Assembly: GCA_964464145.1 (NCBI GenBank)
Contig: CAYXFB010000103.1
Location: 1 to 6,871, forward strand
Reading direction: 5' to 3'
DNA length: 6,871 bases
Source of the DNA: UBA5399 sp964464145
GTDB lineage: Bacteria > Bacillota > Clostridia > Christensenellales > Christensenellaceae
Below are positions 6,529 through 6,871 of the stretch, piece by piece. The number at the start of each line of letters is the position of its first letter. Within the stretch, counting starts at the first letter, position 1. The notes under the pieces were generated by a model, which worked only from the letters and a program-made list of their open reading frames with translations, was not told the DNA's origin and did no database searches. Position numbers and translations under genes: made by a program.

Positions 6529-6569
6529 CCTGTTCCTTAGGCCTCGTTTTCAAAACTCAAATAACACTC

Positions 6570-6609
6570 AAACAATTTCTTCACATTTTGCAATGCAAAT
6601 TGCGTTGGG
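6570..6609. repeat. Copy 2 of a diverged 41-base repeat
   Basis: This matches 4428-4468 in the same orientation (about 31 of 41 positions). Here the core can also fold as a small hairpin, GCAAT (6590-6594) with ATTGC (6599-6603) around a 4-base loop. It lies in the predicted leader of the receptor mRNA, downstream of both candidate promoters. Confidence 0.4.
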
Positions 6610-6669
6610 CGTTGCTAAATACCAAGGTGTCTAAACCTACCAATACTTCAGTATAAAAACGAATATAAA

Positions 6670-6698
6670 ATTATAAGGCGCATTATTGATTCTTACAA
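6670..6698 (-). promoter_or_regulatory. Candidate proximal promoter (P2) of the chemoreceptor gene
   Basis: TATAAT (6670-6675) follows TTGTAA (6693-6698; 4 of 6 consensus) with a 17-base spacer on the minus strand. The predicted start, near 6663, would give a leader of about 180 bases. Its -35 overlaps one arm of the inverted repeat at 6685-6741. Confidence 0.4.
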
Positions 6699-6741
6699 CA
6701 AATGAAATTATGCATTACGATCAACAATGTAAGAAATCAAT
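6685..6741. repeat. Inverted repeat spanning the predicted P1 start and the P2 -35
   Basis: ATTGATTCTTACA (6685-6697) and TGTAAGAAATCAAT (6728-6741) are complementary over 13 bp with one bulged A; 30 bases lie between them. The right arm begins close to the P1 start (~6738), so P1 transcripts would carry the stem near their 5' end. The left arm overlaps the P2 -35. It may be an operator or a 5' stabilising stem. Confidence 0.6.
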
Positions 6742-6744
6742 TAA

Positions 6745-6773
6745 ATAGTATCATATACCCGGTCGTATTTCAA
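6745..6773 (-). promoter_or_regulatory. Main sigma-A-like promoter (P1) of the chemoreceptor gene
   Basis: TTGAAA (6768-6773), a 17-base spacer and TACTAT (6745-6750) lie on the minus strand, and TGA directly precedes the -10 to give an extended element. The predicted start near 6738 implies a leader of about 250 bases. The -10 region shares TATATGATA with the c-di-GMP gene's promoter. I see no match to the flagellar sigma-D consensus. Confidence 0.65.
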
Positions 6774-6815
6774 GTCGAATATGAAAATTTTTGCCTTTTA
6801 TTTAAGTGCGAATAT

Positions 6816-6857
6816 AAAAACAAAAAACCGCCCAAACCCTATTGGTTAGACGGTTTT
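6816..6857 (-). terminator. Terminator of a minus-strand gene beyond the right edge
   Basis: In the minus-strand transcript AAAACCGUCUAA (6857-6846) pairs with UUGGGCGGUUUU (6835-6824), 12 bp with two U-G wobbles and a 10-base loop, followed by T at 6827-6822 and 6820-6816. On the plus strand the same two positions would be C-A mismatches, so the hairpin is fitted to minus-strand RNA. An unseen gene therefore lies to the right on the same strand as the receptor. Its coding end is not identifiable in the 14 bases that remain. Confidence 0.82.
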
Positions 6858-6871
6858 GCGTGGTACACCTT

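Larger units (their letters stand above)
6660..6819. repeat. Three direct copies of CGAATATRAAAA-like sequence
   Basis: CGAATATAAAA occurs at 6660-6670 and 6809-6819, and CGAATATGAAAA at 6776-6787, all in the same orientation. The middle copy lies just upstream of promoter P1's -35; the first abuts P2's -10; the third lies in the T-tract of the right-hand terminator. Binding sites for a regulator are possible, but the region is AT-rich. Confidence 0.35.

Noticed and set aside
1..6871. CRISPR array, insertion sequence, tRNA or rRNA
   Set aside because: There is no regularly spaced identical repeat series, transposase-like frame, paired terminal repeats with target duplication, or tRNA cloverleaf that I could find.
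6624..6871. AAGGTGT (6624-6630) and ACACCTT (6865-6871) as an inverted repeat pair
   Set aside because: A 7-base match 230 bases apart, cut by the window edge, is expected by chance.

Overview
The window most resembles a chromosomal stretch of a motile or chemotactic Gram-positive anaerobe, probably a member of the Clostridia (Bacillota). This is inferred from purine-rich Shine-Dalgarno sites, sigma-A-like promoters with TGn extended -10 elements, hairpin-plus-T-tract terminators, free use of the isoleucine codon ATA, and a chemoreceptor of the kind common in that class. No marker gene fixes the species.

Layout, left to right. Positions 1-320 (+) hold the 3' end of a gene that enters from outside the window; I do not recognise its product. 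It converges on a very large minus-strand gene and the two 3' ends are 47 bases apart, with a terminator whose right arm lies inside the last codons of the large gene. Positions 368-4270 (-) encode a 1300-residue, apparently soluble c-di-GMP enzyme: PAS-PAS-PAS-GGDEF-PAS-GAF-GGDEF-EAL. The first GGDEF is catalytically intact and has an inhibitory site. The second, next to the EAL domain, is degenerate. The EAL domain keeps the residues expected for phosphodiesterase activity. Three sensory modules carry CxxC pairs.

Positions 4271-4708 are non-coding by ordinary criteria but rich in signals: the large gene's promoter and leader, an overlapping promoter-like sequence facing the other way, several inverted repeats, and the upstream gene's terminator. 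Positions 4709-6484 (-) encode a 591-residue methyl-accepting chemotaxis protein. Positions 6485-6871 hold its regulatory region: two candidate promoters, an inverted repeat at the predicted transcript start, a possible 8-codon leader ORF, and the terminator of another minus-strand gene that lies beyond the right edge.

The two complete genes appear to be separate transcription units in tandem: each has its own promoter and a terminator lies between them. Their -10 regions share the 9-mer TATATGATA, and a 41-base element upstream of one gene recurs, diverged, upstream of the other. Together they suggest a small signalling neighbourhood linking taxis (the receptor) to c-di-GMP level (the large enzyme). 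No mobile element, CRISPR array, tRNA or rRNA is visible. The least explained part is 4380-4630.
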